A stretch of 11,079 nucleotides of DNA from an uncultured Paraprevotella sp. Lineage in GTDB: Bacteria > Bacteroidota > Bacteroidia > Bacteroidales > Bacteroidaceae. The stretch covers positions 1 through 11,079 of the forward strand of contig CAAGLP010000212.1 in the NCBI GenBank assembly GCA_900770805.1, written 5' to 3'. This document shows positions 1 to 6,937 of this stretch, one piece after another (position 1 is the first letter of the stretch; each line of letters starts with the position of its first letter). Under the pieces are notes generated by a model, which made no database searches, had not been told where the DNA came from, and saw nothing but the letters and a program-made list of their open reading frames with translations. Both the position numbers and the translations under genes were made by a program.

Positions 1-1809
1 ACCTGAAGTGTAAAGGAAACGCATTACACGGGGGTAACGGCTGGTGAAGCTCATGGGGTCATAGTAGTACTGCATGGCTTCGTCATTAGGCATGAAGAAG
101 CTGAAGCGGCTCTGCATAGCCTTCAGGTATGCATAGTAGTTCACGTTCATGATGGGGCTTGAGAGAGTTGCATCACTATAAACGGCCCAACGCATAATCT
201 TGTTGGTAGAACGTATGAATGCGGGAGTAGCCACACAGTTGAAGTCTGAAGGTGTGAATACATTATTCATAATATATAATGCACCATTACAGGTAACCAG
301 AACTGTGTCGATGTTACCGCCTTCCTTAGCAAGTTTGGTGTCGGGCTCTGTGAAGATCTGCTCCTGAGTGGTAGTCTCGCGCTGCTTCAGCATCTTGCTG
401 GGCACACTTGCTACGAAGCTGTCGAACATACCATGGTTGATGATACTGTAGAAGATGCTCAAAGGAATCTGGTCGATATCCATGAACAGGGTTTCCAGAT
501 CATTAACGTTGTACTGACCGATGTGGTTGTCCTTGGTATACTCCTCGAGCAGGGTCTTACCACCGCCATTGTTGAAGTACTCGATCATCTGTGCGTCGTT
601 GGGAACGAACATAGCACCCATGTCGGTTTCTGCAGATTCGCCAGAGGGGAAGTATTCATTCCATCCTGGATCGAATTTAAGGATAGCTTCACCGTTGGCA
701 AACAGGTTGCCTCTTTCGTCGTTGGTCAAGGCAACGTCTACAGTATTGGTTGAACCATAAGATCTCTTTGAGTAATAACGCTTGGTGTACATTGTGTCAG
801 TATCCAAGAAGTCGGGGTTCAGTTTAGAATACAGACGAGCTACAGTCTTATTCTGGAAGGGAACAGAGAAGCGATCCAGGATGTGGCTGTAGATGTTGGT
901 CTTGCCACTTGTACGGATAGCCTCAGCCATGTTGGTCAGTGGCACGAGGGGCTTTTCTGTCATGTTGATATAACCATTCTCGCAGACGATGTCGGCACTG
1001 TCCAGAAGAGCATCATAGATGTGCACGTCGCTTGTGATGCGCTCGCGTCCCATGATGACACGGAAGTCCTCGTCGGTAATCTGCTTCTTGGCCATGTACT
1101 CGTTTGTGAAATGAATCATCATGGTCAAAGAACTATCCATAACCATGTAGATAGAGTCATAACCGAGCAGACCGCCATTGCGGATACGGCTCCACTGGTC
1201 AACCTCGCGCTGTGCCAGTCCCTCTTCAGTAGCCTGCTTGTCTTCAGTCCAGTAGCTCTTGGGAAGGTCTGTTACGGCGATCTTTGTGATAGTGTCCACA
1301 ACCTCTACATCTGTGTAGCGACGCAGATACATACCGGGAGTGGGGGTCTCGCCAGAGTTGCTTGAAAGGCTCTCCATGGTAATAGCATTGTTCAGCATGC
1401 TGGTGTGGAGAAGCAACTTCTTCTGGTTCTTTGACAACTGCTCGTAGCTCTGAGCATAGTGCCAAGGATTTGCCTTAGGCAACTTCTTGTTTGCCTCGAA
1501 GAAGTTCTGCCATGCCTGGTCGTTGGCAGCAAACACTGTTTTTGAACCGGTCTTCGACAAGATTTGCACCAAAGAGCTTTCATCGCTCTCGCCCGCATTA
1601 ACGTCGGGGTCTGCAATCAGGCGCAGGTAGTTCGTGTAACTTCCGTCGCTCTCAAGTGTCTCATAGATGCTGGAGTTAAGCCACACGGGTTTTGCATCAT
1701 CCAGTGTGTACTCATCCTGGCATGCAGAGAAACTTCCGCCGAGAGCCAGCATACATGCGGCGAAGGCCACATGCTTGCTACATTTGCTTAAACGGTTTCT
1801 CATACGCAT
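1..1809 (-). CDS. Fasciclin (FAS1) repeat lipoprotein, C-terminus beyond the window
   Basis: The minus frame is open from 1809 to the left edge (603 codons), so the C-terminus is missing. The N-terminus has basic residues (MRMRNRLSK), a hydrophobic stretch (AFAACMLALGG) and a loose lipobox SFSAC with Cys30. This predicts a lipoprotein. The residues after the cysteine (QDEY) are acidic, like Bacteroidetes surface-export signals. At least three FAS1-like repeats can be seen. Their starts carry VFAANDQAW (about residue 108), FVPNDAQMIEYF (about 402) and FFMPNDEAMQYY (about 568). The first two end in NGYINMTEKPLVP (about 275) and NGALYIMNNVFTP (about 510), which resemble the FAS1 H2 box. FAS1 domains mediate adhesion in other systems; the exact role here is unknown. 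In Bacteroidetes such lipoproteins often sit near SusC/SusD-type genes, which may lie beyond the left edge. The ATG at 1803 is an alternative start. Confidence 0.85.
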   Translation of the reverse strand, partial: MRMRNRLSKCSKHVAFAACMLALGGSFSACQDEYTLDDAKPVWLNSSIYETLESDGSYTNYLRLIADPDVNAGESDESSLVQILSKTGSKTVFAANDQAWQNFFEANKKLPKANPWHYAQSYEQLSKNQKKLLLHTSMLNNAITMESLSSNSGETPTPGMYLRRYTDVEVVDTITKIAVTDLPKSYWTEDKQATEEGLAQREVDQWSRIRNGGLLGYDSIYMVMDSSLTMMIHFTNEYMAKKQITDEDFRVIMGRERITSDVHIYDALLDSADIVCENGYINMTEKPLVPLTNMAEAIRTSGKTNIYSHILDRFSVPFQNKTVARLYSKLNPDFLDTDTMYTKRYYSKRSYGSTNTVDVALTNDERGNLFANGEAILKFDPGWNEYFPSGESAETDMGAMFVPNDAQMIEYFNNGGGKTLLEEYTKDNHIGQYNVNDLETLFMDIDQIPLSIFYSIINHGMFDSFVASVPSKMLKQRETTTQEQIFTEPDTKLAKEGGNIDTVLVTCNGALYIMNNVFTPSDFNCVATPAFIRSTNKIMRWAVYSDATLSSPIMNVNYYAYLKAMQSRFSFFMPNDEAMQYYYDPMSFTSRYPRVMRFLYTSG

Positions 1810-1854
1810 AATTTTTGGTTTTATAGATTGTTTAGTTAAAAAATATTTTGTTCT

Positions 1855-1862
1855 CAAATGTA
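1855..1862 (-). promoter_or_regulatory. Candidate Bacteroidetes -7 box for the fasciclin gene
   Basis: On the minus strand this reads TACATTTG, which fits the Bacteroidetes -7 consensus TAnnTTTG. It lies 45 bp upstream of the ATG at 1809 and would give a short leader. No TTTG is present 19-21 bp further upstream, so the -33 element is missing or degenerate. This is a motif match only. Confidence 0.35.
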
Positions 1863-1958
1863 TTTTCCTTGGTACTTTCTTATGTTTTTGTGGAGGCGTT
1901 GCTGACTTTTATGCACAATTTACCCCTTTGTTAGCACGTATTACATACGCTGTGAAAG

Positions 1959-1966
1959 CAAATTTA
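1959..1966 (-). promoter_or_regulatory. Alternative -7 box upstream of the fasciclin gene
   Basis: On the minus strand this reads TAAATTTG, again matching TAnnTTTG. It would give a leader of about 145 nt. A TTTG occurs at 1982-1979 but only 12 bp away, too close for the usual 19-21 bp spacer. It competes with the box at 1855-1862, and chance occurrence in this AT-rich stretch is quite possible. Confidence 0.25.
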
Positions 1967-2167
1967 AGATTTTTTTTGCAAAAACGGGACTATGTGTGCA
2001 CGCGAAAGAGGCTAAAAAGTATTTTTTAACACAAAAAAATTCAAAAGAGTTCATAGAAATGTTAAAAAGACGGCAGGAAACAAATGTGTCTTAATTACAC
2101 TCATTCGCTCTTGAGAGTTAAGTTTGATGGTAGGGGAGAAGATGGTGGGTTGGCTGTTATTTGTTAT

Positions 2168-2216
2168 CCCTCCTTCGCCTTGGGGTAATCCTCCTCTCAT
2201 AGGGAGAGAAGGAGGG
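2168..2216. repeat. GA/CT-rich inverted repeat
   Basis: CCCTCCTTC at 2168-2176 is matched exactly by its reverse complement GAAGGAGGG at 2208-2216. A smaller inner pair, CTCTC at 2194-2198 with GAGAG at 2204-2208, overlaps the right arm by one base, so the two foldings compete at that base. No T-run follows on either strand, so it is not a classical terminator. It resembles a dispersed intergenic palindrome, but that needs a genome-wide comparison. Confidence 0.55.
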
Positions 2217-2281
2217 TGAGCGCTGTAAAAAGGTGGATTTGGCGTCGGAGGTTTTGTAACTGCAAAGTGGCCTGTTTTTGT

Positions 2282-2408
2282 CCTCCTCGACAACACACCT
2301 TCGTCCTCAATGAGAACGCACCTTTGTCCTCAATGAGAACGCACCTTTGTCCTCAATGACAACACACCTTCGTTCTCAATGAGAACAAATCTGTGTTCTC
2401 GGTGAGAA
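2282..2408. repeat. 23-bp tandem repeat, about 5.5 copies, with nested palindrome
   Basis: Units start at 2282, 2305, 2328, 2351, 2374 and 2397, the last being partial. Copies 2 and 3 are identical; the others carry several substitutions each. The junction of neighbouring units forms the palindrome GTTCTCA-A-TGAGAAC, perfect at 2372-2386, with 7-bp arms around one base. In the other copies one arm often reads GTCCTCA, which still pairs as G-U in a minus-strand transcript. Unit length is not a multiple of three, so the array does not encode a repeated peptide. It lies just downstream of the miaA terminator. Confidence 0.9.
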
Positions 2409-2443
2409 AAAAAGAGGGAGTGGCGGACCATTCCGCTACTCCC
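2404..2443 (-). terminator. Rho-independent terminator of miaA and the operon
   Basis: The arms 2432-2443 and 2416-2427 pair over 12 bp with one mismatch around a 4-base loop (2428-2431). On the minus strand the hairpin is followed by TCTTTTTTTCTC. The miaA stop codon (2436-2438) lies inside the first arm. The T-run is on the minus-strand side only, so it ends leftward transcription. It separates the operon from the fasciclin gene. Confidence 0.8.
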
Positions 2444-3377
2444 CTATGTTGAGGTTCTCGTTGATGTGTTTGATGATGCCATCTTTGTCGTTGGGATGGA
2501 ACCATGTGACGCCTGTATCGTGTTTGAACCAAGTCATCTGTTTCTTGGCGTAGACGCGTGTGTTTTTCTTCAAACGCTCTATGGCCATGGGCAGTTCCCA
2601 GGTTCCGTCGAGGACGTTGAACATTTCCTTGTATCCTACGGTGTTCAATGCGTTTTCGTGGCGGTGGGGCAGGAGGGTCATGGCTTCGTGCAGGAGTCCG
2701 GAGTTTATCATATCGTCCACTCTGGAGTTTATGCGTGCAAAAAGTTCCTCGCGTGGCCGTTCAAGTCCGATTTTTAGTATTCGGAACGGTCGGTCTGCTG
2801 TTTGTGTAGTGGATGCACCGCATCGTAGTGTTTTTCTTGTCAGGAAACTGGAATATGGCTTGCCTGTGGTGTAACAGACCTCCAAAGCATGCACTACACG
2901 CTTGGCATTTTTGTGGTCTACGAAATCATAGTGTTCCGGGTCTGCAAGCCTTAGTTCGGCTAAAAGTTTTTCCAGTCCCTCTTCCTGTAGTCTTTTCGCG
3001 AGCGTGGCTCTTACTTCTTCATCCACTGTGGGGATGTCGTCAATGCCGTTGCATACGGCGTCTATGTACATCATGCTGCCCCCGGACAGAATGAGGGTGT
3101 TGTGTGTCTTGAAAAGTTCGGACGTGAGTTGCAATACTTCCTGTTCGTACTTTGCGGCACTGTAATATTCGTCTAAGTTCAGTTGTCCTACAAAATAATG
3201 CCTTACTCTGTCCAACTGCTCTTGTGTGGGTGCAGCTGTGCCAATCCTCATGTCGCGATAGATTTGTCTGGAGTCGCAATTGAGGATGGGGCAGGCATAA
3301 TGCTCCGCCAACGACAGGGTAAGTTCGGTCTTGCCCACTGCCGTGGGGCCCAATATCACGATAAGTGTGGGTGTCAT
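2436..3377 (-). CDS. miaA: tRNA dimethylallyltransferase MiaA
   Basis: MiaA transfers a dimethylallyl group from dimethylallyl diphosphate to N6 of adenosine 37 in tRNAs that read codons starting with U. The protein has 313 residues, normal for the family. Visible motifs are the P-loop GPTAVGKT (10-17), DSRQIY (35-40, the family's DSxQxY substrate and catalytic motif with Asp35), GGSMMYIDA (99-107), and the C-terminal KNTRVYAKKQMTWF (271-284), matching the family's RRYAKRQxTWF-type signature. A basic segment around residues 158-183 fits the tRNA-binding insertion. The gene starts 22 bp after the TnpR-like gene and appears to be the last of the operon, with a terminator over its stop codon. 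Some Bacteroidetes carry two miaA copies; whether this genome does cannot be seen here. Confidence 0.97.
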   Translation of the reverse strand: MTPTLIVILGPTAVGKTELTLSLAEHYACPILNCDSRQIYRDMRIGTAAPTQEQLDRVRHYFVGQLNLDEYYSAAKYEQEVLQLTSELFKTHNTLILSGGSMMYIDAVCNGIDDIPTVDEEVRATLAKRLQEEGLEKLLAELRLADPEHYDFVDHKNAKRVVHALEVCYTTGKPYSSFLTRKTLRCGASTTQTADRPFRILKIGLERPREELFARINSRVDDMINSGLLHEAMTLLPHRHENALNTVGYKEMFNVLDGTWELPMAIERLKKNTRVYAKKQMTWFKHDTGVTWFHPNDKDGIIKHINENLNIGE

Positions 3378-3399
3378 TATTTTGTATGTGTGCTATCCG

Positions 3400-3951
3400 C
3401 TACATTTCTGTTACTTCGAAACCCTCCATGTCAATTTCATCCTCGGCAAAGGAATCGTCGGCGTATGGATCGTCCTCTGCTTGTTCCTCTGCCAGGGGAG
3501 GAATGGTTGCTGTGGTGGTTGCTGTGGTAGTCGTGTCGTCTTCATCGAACTGTGCCGGTGCACTACCTTTCTGGCGTCGTACGAATGCTTTTTCCGCCTT
3601 TTCACCGAAGATATTTTCCACGAGTTCAATCAGGAACTTCTTTTTGGAGGATGTTTCGTATATATAGGCCATATGCTGTCCTTCTTCCTCGATGAAATCT
3701 TCCAAAGTGGTAGTTCTCATAAGATTGATGTCTTCGTCGTAGTCCATGGATGCGACGTCGTTCAGATGTATTTTCTCCTTTACCTTCCAGTCCTCGTTGC
3801 AGATGAGGAAAAGGTGGTCGCCATGCTCCTGATAACCGCATGTTTTATGTATAAGGGTATGCAGTTCGTGAAAGGTTGTAGAGGGTGTTGCCATGATTTC
3901 CATTACGAAGTCAGGCTCCTCTTCGCTGAACAACAAGAAACGATGTGTCAT
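3400..3951 (-). CDS. IS1096 TnpR / plasmid pRiA4b ORF-3-like domain protein
   Basis: This 183-residue protein has an N-terminal domain (about 1-125) resembling the pRiA4b ORF-3 / IS1096 passenger TnpR family: strand-rich start MTHRFLLFSEEEPDFVMEI, then TFHELHTLIHKTCGY (25-39), HLFLICNED (46-54) and DFIEEEGQHMAYIYE (84-98). The remaining 60 residues are low-complexity, with a run of threonines (TTTTATTTAT) and a strongly acidic tail. Despite the family name there is no transposase or inverted repeat around it. It sits 7 bp after lpxA and 22 bp before miaA, clearly inside the housekeeping operon. The molecular function is unknown to me; the family assignment rests on remembered motifs and is moderately sure. 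Confidence 0.75.
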   Translation of the reverse strand: MTHRFLLFSEEEPDFVMEIMATPSTTFHELHTLIHKTCGYQEHGDHLFLICNEDWKVKEKIHLNDVASMDYDEDINLMRTTTLEDFIEEEGQHMAYIYETSSKKKFLIELVENIFGEKAEKAFVRRQKGSAPAQFDEDDTTTTATTTATIPPLAEEQAEDDPYADDSFAEDEIDMEGFEVTEM

Positions 3952-3958
3952 GATATTT

Positions 3959-4726
3959 CTATCTTATAAATCCGCGTTTGCTGGTACGAATGAAGTCCAG
4001 TATGTAGTCTATTTCGGGAGAGTTGGGTATCTCCTCTTCCACCCTGGCAAGCAGGTCTTTCAGCAGTCCTGTGCCTTGCAGGATAATCTGGTAGGTGCGG
4101 TGAATATTGTCGATGATGTCGCGCTCAAAACCACGTCTGCGAAGTCCTACGGTGTTCAAGCCGCAGTATGCTGCAGGGTCGCGTGCAATCATTGCGTATG
4201 GCAGAATGTCCTGTGCACTACGTGTGCCACCGCCCACCATGCAGTAGCTGCCGATTCGGCAGAACTGGTGTACAAGAACATTTGCAGAGAGAATAGCACG
4301 GTCGTCTATAATTACTTCACCGGCCAATTTTGTGCCGTTGCCGATGATGCATTCGTTGCCGACAATGTCGTCGTGAGCGATATGTACGCCCTCCATAAAC
4401 AGGTTCCCACTACCAACAACGGTTCTGTTTTTTGCTGCAGTACCGCGATTTACGGTGACATTCTCGCGGAAAGTGTTGTTGTCGCCAATTTCAACTGTAG
4501 TCTCTTCTCCACGGAATTTCAAATCCTGGGGTATAGCACTGATAACTGCACCAGGGAAGAATTTGTTGCCGTTTCCAATTCTTGCACCATAAAGAACGGT
4601 GACGCTGTTCATCAGTATGTTGTTATCGCCGATTACCACGTTTCTGTCAATGTAGCAGAATGGGCCAATCTCGCAATTTTCACCGATTTGTGCTTCGGGA
4701 TGTATGTATGCTAATGGGCTGATCAT
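3959..4726 (-). CDS. lpxA: UDP-N-acetylglucosamine acyltransferase LpxA
   Basis: LpxA starts lipid A synthesis in the cytoplasm: it moves a 3-hydroxyacyl chain from acyl carrier protein to the 3-OH of UDP-GlcNAc. The 255 residues are a normal length. The left-handed beta-helix shows as hexapeptide repeats (IGENCEIGPFCYIDRNVVIG and onward, residues 14-170). HIAHD (115-119) carries the catalytic base His118, equivalent to E. coli His125; HQFC (153-156) and VGGG (164-167) follow. LRRRGF (195-200) opens the helical C-terminal domain. Gly166 aligns by my count with E. coli Gly173, the hydrocarbon-ruler residue that permits long acyl chains. It follows lpxC after 134 bp of repeat-like sequence, unlike the compact spacing elsewhere in the cluster. 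Confidence 0.97.
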   Translation of the reverse strand: MISPLAYIHPEAQIGENCEIGPFCYIDRNVVIGDNNILMNSVTVLYGARIGNGNKFFPGAVISAIPQDLKFRGEETTVEIGDNNTFRENVTVNRGTAAKNRTVVGSGNLFMEGVHIAHDDIVGNECIIGNGTKLAGEVIIDDRAILSANVLVHQFCRIGSYCMVGGGTRSAQDILPYAMIARDPAAYCGLNTVGLRRRGFERDIIDNIHRTYQIILQGTGLLKDLLARVEEEIPNSPEIDYILDFIRTSKRGFIR

Positions 4727-4764
4727 AGTTGTATTAGACGTTATTGGTTCTTATTTGTTTTGTT

Positions 4765-4838
4765 TGTAGAGATGCTGCGTAGAGCGTCCGGATGTTGTAG
4801 GTTGCTGGTTCTCGGACACTACATATAGCGTCCCTACA
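4765..4838. repeat. Imperfect inverted repeat between lpxC and lpxA
   Basis: Two 26-bp arms (4765-4790 and 4813-4838) are imperfect reverse complements, with 18 of 26 positions matching and the ends pairing best: TGTAGAGATGCT at one end against AGCGTCCCTACA at the other. A 22-bp centre separates them. The element fills most of the lpxC-lpxA gap. It looks like a small intergenic palindromic element with no coding capacity. No target-site duplication is obvious. Confidence 0.6.
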
Positions 4839-4841
4839 ATC

Positions 4842-4868
4842 TTTGTGCAGTTTTCACCTTTCACTTTT
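4842..4868 (-). repeat. GTGAAA-type short repeat carrying the lpxC stop codon
   Basis: On the minus strand the end of lpxC runs into GGAAAAGTGAAAGGTGAAAA, a short repetitive purine-rich string. The TGA stop of lpxC (4863-4861) is part of the first GTGAAA unit. I recall similar GTGAAA strings in Bacteroidales intergenic regions, but dispersal in this genome cannot be tested here. Confidence 0.45.
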
Positions 4869-5763
4869 CCGTTCTCAACGCTCTTGCGAACTTGTTGTTG
4901 ATGGTATGTCCGGGCTTGGTGGCTACGATATGGCCTTTTATGGGTTTACCCACAAGAGCTATGTCGCCGATGATGTCCAGGAGTTTGTGTCTGGCAGGTT
5001 CGTTGTCCCATACAAGAGGTTTGTGCTGTATGTAGCCCAGTTTTGTAGCATCGTGCCACTCAGCCTTGGTAAGTTCGCAGAGTTTGTCCATGCTCTCCTG
5101 TGTGGTCTGTCTTTCGTAGATTACTATTGCATTGTCCAGGTCTCCGCCCTTTATCAGGCCTAAGGCCAGGAGTTGTTCTATTTCTCTAACGAAGACAAAA
5201 GTTCTGGCTGCAGAGAAATCCTTTTCAAAGTCGTTAATATCTTTCAATGTTGCCGTTTGTATGGGCATCATCTTGGAATTGAAGTCTATGGTGACGGAAA
5301 CAGCAAAGTCGTCGGCAGGCAAGATGCTGATGTGCGAGCCTGTGTTTTCGTCCTTAATTTCAATGGGTTCCGAAACGATGAGCCAGTCCTTCTCTGCATT
5401 CTGCTCTGATATTCCTGCTTCGTGAATCTTCTGTACGTATGGTGAAGCACTGCCGTCCAGAATGGGGAATTCGGGGCCGTTAACCATTATCAGTACGTTG
5501 TCGATTCCGAAGGCATAGAGGGCACTGAGACCATGCTCGATGGTGCTGCATCGTGCATTGCCCACACCGAGTACGGTGCCTCTGGTCGTTTCTATTACGT
5601 TTTCAGCAACGGCATCTATTACAGGTTGTCCCTCCAAGTCTACACGTTGGATTTTGTATCCGTGGTTTTCAGGGGCTGGGCAGAATGTTACAGTAAGATC
5701 CATGCCGGTATGAAGTCCCTTGCCGTGTAGTGTAAAGGGTGATGTCAGTGTGCGTTGTCTCAT
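4861..5763 (-). CDS. lpxC: UDP-3-O-acyl-N-acetylglucosamine deacetylase LpxC, without a FabZ domain
   Basis: LpxC is the zinc-dependent deacetylase that commits sugar to lipid A synthesis. All key residues are present: Glu76-His77 in TIEHGLSA (74-81), Thr188 in ARTFVF, the zinc ligands His259 and Asp263 with Lys260 in RHKLLD (258-263), and His286 in PGHTINN (284-290). FPILDGSASPYV (99-110) is also typical. The protein ends at residue 300, just after KFARALRTEK, near the natural end of the deacetylase domain. In most Bacteroidetes this protein continues into a FabZ 3-hydroxyacyl-ACP dehydratase domain to give about 460 residues; here it stops inside a repeat. The enzyme itself should be active. 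It is 34 bp downstream of lpxD. Confidence 0.96.
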   Translation of the reverse strand: MRQRTLTSPFTLHGKGLHTGMDLTVTFCPAPENHGYKIQRVDLEGQPVIDAVAENVIETTRGTVLGVGNARCSTIEHGLSALYAFGIDNVLIMVNGPEFPILDGSASPYVQKIHEAGISEQNAEKDWLIVSEPIEIKDENTGSHISILPADDFAVSVTIDFNSKMMPIQTATLKDINDFEKDFSAARTFVFVREIEQLLALGLIKGGDLDNAIVIYERQTTQESMDKLCELTKAEWHDATKLGYIQHKPLVWDNEPARHKLLDIIGDIALVGKPIKGHIVATKPGHTINNKFARALRTEK

Positions 5764-5797
5764 ATATAAATATAATAATGTGTATTCTGGTAGAGGG

Positions 5798-6856
5798 TTA
5801 TTCCTGCTTCTTCTGCTCCTGCAGTTGTGCTTTCAGTTCCTCTATCTCCTTTTTCATGCGGTTCATGGAAGTCCACATGTCGGGGAGTTGCTTTATTATG
5901 GCCTGAGCCTTCCACCATGTGCGCGGTTCAATGGCGGGAGTACCCATGAGTTGCTGATCGGGTTTCTTGACGCTGTTGGGTATGCCCGACTGTGCTCCAG
6001 CTTGTGTTCTGTCTGCTATGGTGGCATGACCTGCTATACCCACCTGACCTCCGAACATGCACCATTCACCTATTTTTGTGGAACCGGCGACACCAACCTG
6101 AGCCGACATTACCGTGTGGCTTCCCACTTCGCAATTGTGTCCAATCTGTACGAGGTTGTCTATCTTGGCTCCGCGGTGTATGATGGTTTCGCCCATTACA
6201 GCACGATCCACACATGAATTGGCACCGATTTCCACATCATCTTCCAGTACGGCAATACCTATCTGGGCTATCTTCTTGTAACCCTCTTCGTTAGGCTGAA
6301 AACCGAAACCATCGGCGCCGATTACAGAGTTGGCGTGCAGTATGCATCTTGCTCCAACCTTGCAATCATGGTAGACTACACTGCCTGCATACATCTCAGT
6401 ATTGTTGCCAATGGTAGCCCTCGCTCCTACGGTGGCATGTGGATGCAAGATACATCCGTCGCCAATTACTGCCTTGGGACCTATTGCCACGAAAGGGCCG
6501 AGATAGACATCCTTGCCAATGGTGGCAGTGGGGTCTATGTATGCCGAGGAGTCTATTCCCTTGGGCTTGGGCTTCATGCTGTCGTAAATGTTGATGAGGC
6601 TGGCAACGGCATCGCGGGCGTTAGCCACCTTAATGAGGGTGGCTTTTATGTCATGTTTGGGCTCGAAGGTGTCATTGACAAGTACGATGCTACTTTCTGT
6701 GGTATAGATGTAGTGTTCGTATTTGTCGTTGGCCAGGAAACTGATGCAGCCCGGGCGTCCTTCCTCTATCTTGGCGAAGTCTGATACGGTGGCCTCAGGA
6801 TTGCCTACGATGGTACCTCCGACAAGGCCTGCTATCATTTGTGCGCTGAATTCCAT
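5798..6856 (-). CDS. lpxD: UDP-3-O-(3-hydroxyacyl)glucosamine N-acyltransferase LpxD
   Basis: LpxD adds the second 3-hydroxyacyl chain, to the 2-amino group of UDP-3-O-acyl-glucosamine, the third step of lipid A synthesis. The 352 residues show an N-terminal uridine-binding domain (about 1-100, with GCISFLAND at 36-44), a long hexapeptide-repeat beta-helix (about 105-290) and a C-terminal charged helix (about 325-352, KKEIEELKAQLQEQKKQE) that may form a coiled coil. The catalytic His240 lies in NLVQIGHNCEVG (234-245), matching E. coli His239. ADGFGF (181-186) is another family motif. It is the first of three adjacent lpx genes, transcribed in the order D, C, A. The gap to pyrF is 79 bp and holds CTATAG repeats. 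Confidence 0.97.
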   Translation of the reverse strand: MEFSAQMIAGLVGGTIVGNPEATVSDFAKIEEGRPGCISFLANDKYEHYIYTTESSIVLVNDTFEPKHDIKATLIKVANARDAVASLINIYDSMKPKPKGIDSSAYIDPTATIGKDVYLGPFVAIGPKAVIGDGCILHPHATVGARATIGNNTEMYAGSVVYHDCKVGARCILHANSVIGADGFGFQPNEEGYKKIAQIGIAVLEDDVEIGANSCVDRAVMGETIIHRGAKIDNLVQIGHNCEVGSHTVMSAQVGVAGSTKIGEWCMFGGQVGIAGHATIADRTQAGAQSGIPNSVKKPDQQLMGTPAIEPRTWWKAQAIIKQLPDMWTSMNRMKKEIEELKAQLQEQKKQE

Positions 6857-6917
6857 GTGGTTTTAAGGAATGGGTTTTAAGATTTTGAGAGGTATTTGAG
6901 GAGAGTGGTGATGGATG

Positions 6918-6937
6918 CTATAGATACTATAGTTTTT
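6918..6937. repeat. CTATAG repeat after pyrF
   Basis: Two copies of the palindrome CTATAG lie 9 bp apart at 6918 and 6927. The end of this block, ACTATAGTTTTT (6926-6937), runs into the stop codon of pyrF and is repeated exactly at 7828-7839 beside prfA. Confidence 0.6.

Larger units (their letters stand above)
1810..2435. other. 626-bp gap between miaA and the fasciclin gene
   Basis: No convincing gene is seen here. From 1810 to about 2090 the sequence is AT-rich and serves as the probable leader and promoter region of the fasciclin gene. From about 2168 to 2216 there is a GA/CT-rich inverted repeat. From 2282 to 2408 there is a 23-bp tandem repeat. The miaA terminator covers its right end. 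A minus-strand reading frame at 2051-2296 could encode 81 residues, but it spans the repeats, is proline-rich and resembles no protein known to me. Confidence 0.7.

Noticed and set aside
2051..2296. Possible 81-residue minus-strand protein in the gap before the fasciclin gene
   Set aside because: It spans the inverted repeat and the start of the tandem array, is proline-rich from the repeat sequence, and matches no family I know.
2282..2408. CRISPR array
   Set aside because: The 23-bp units are directly adjacent with no unique spacers, and no cas gene is nearby.
3400..3951. Insertion sequence around the TnpR-like gene
   Set aside because: No transposase, terminal inverted repeat or target duplication is visible, and spacing to both neighbours is operon-like.
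3893..4714. Long plus-strand open frame of 273 residues opposite lpxA
   Set aside because: It lies antisense to a well-conserved lpxA, is cysteine- and valine-rich as expected for a reversed frame, and has no recognisable motif.
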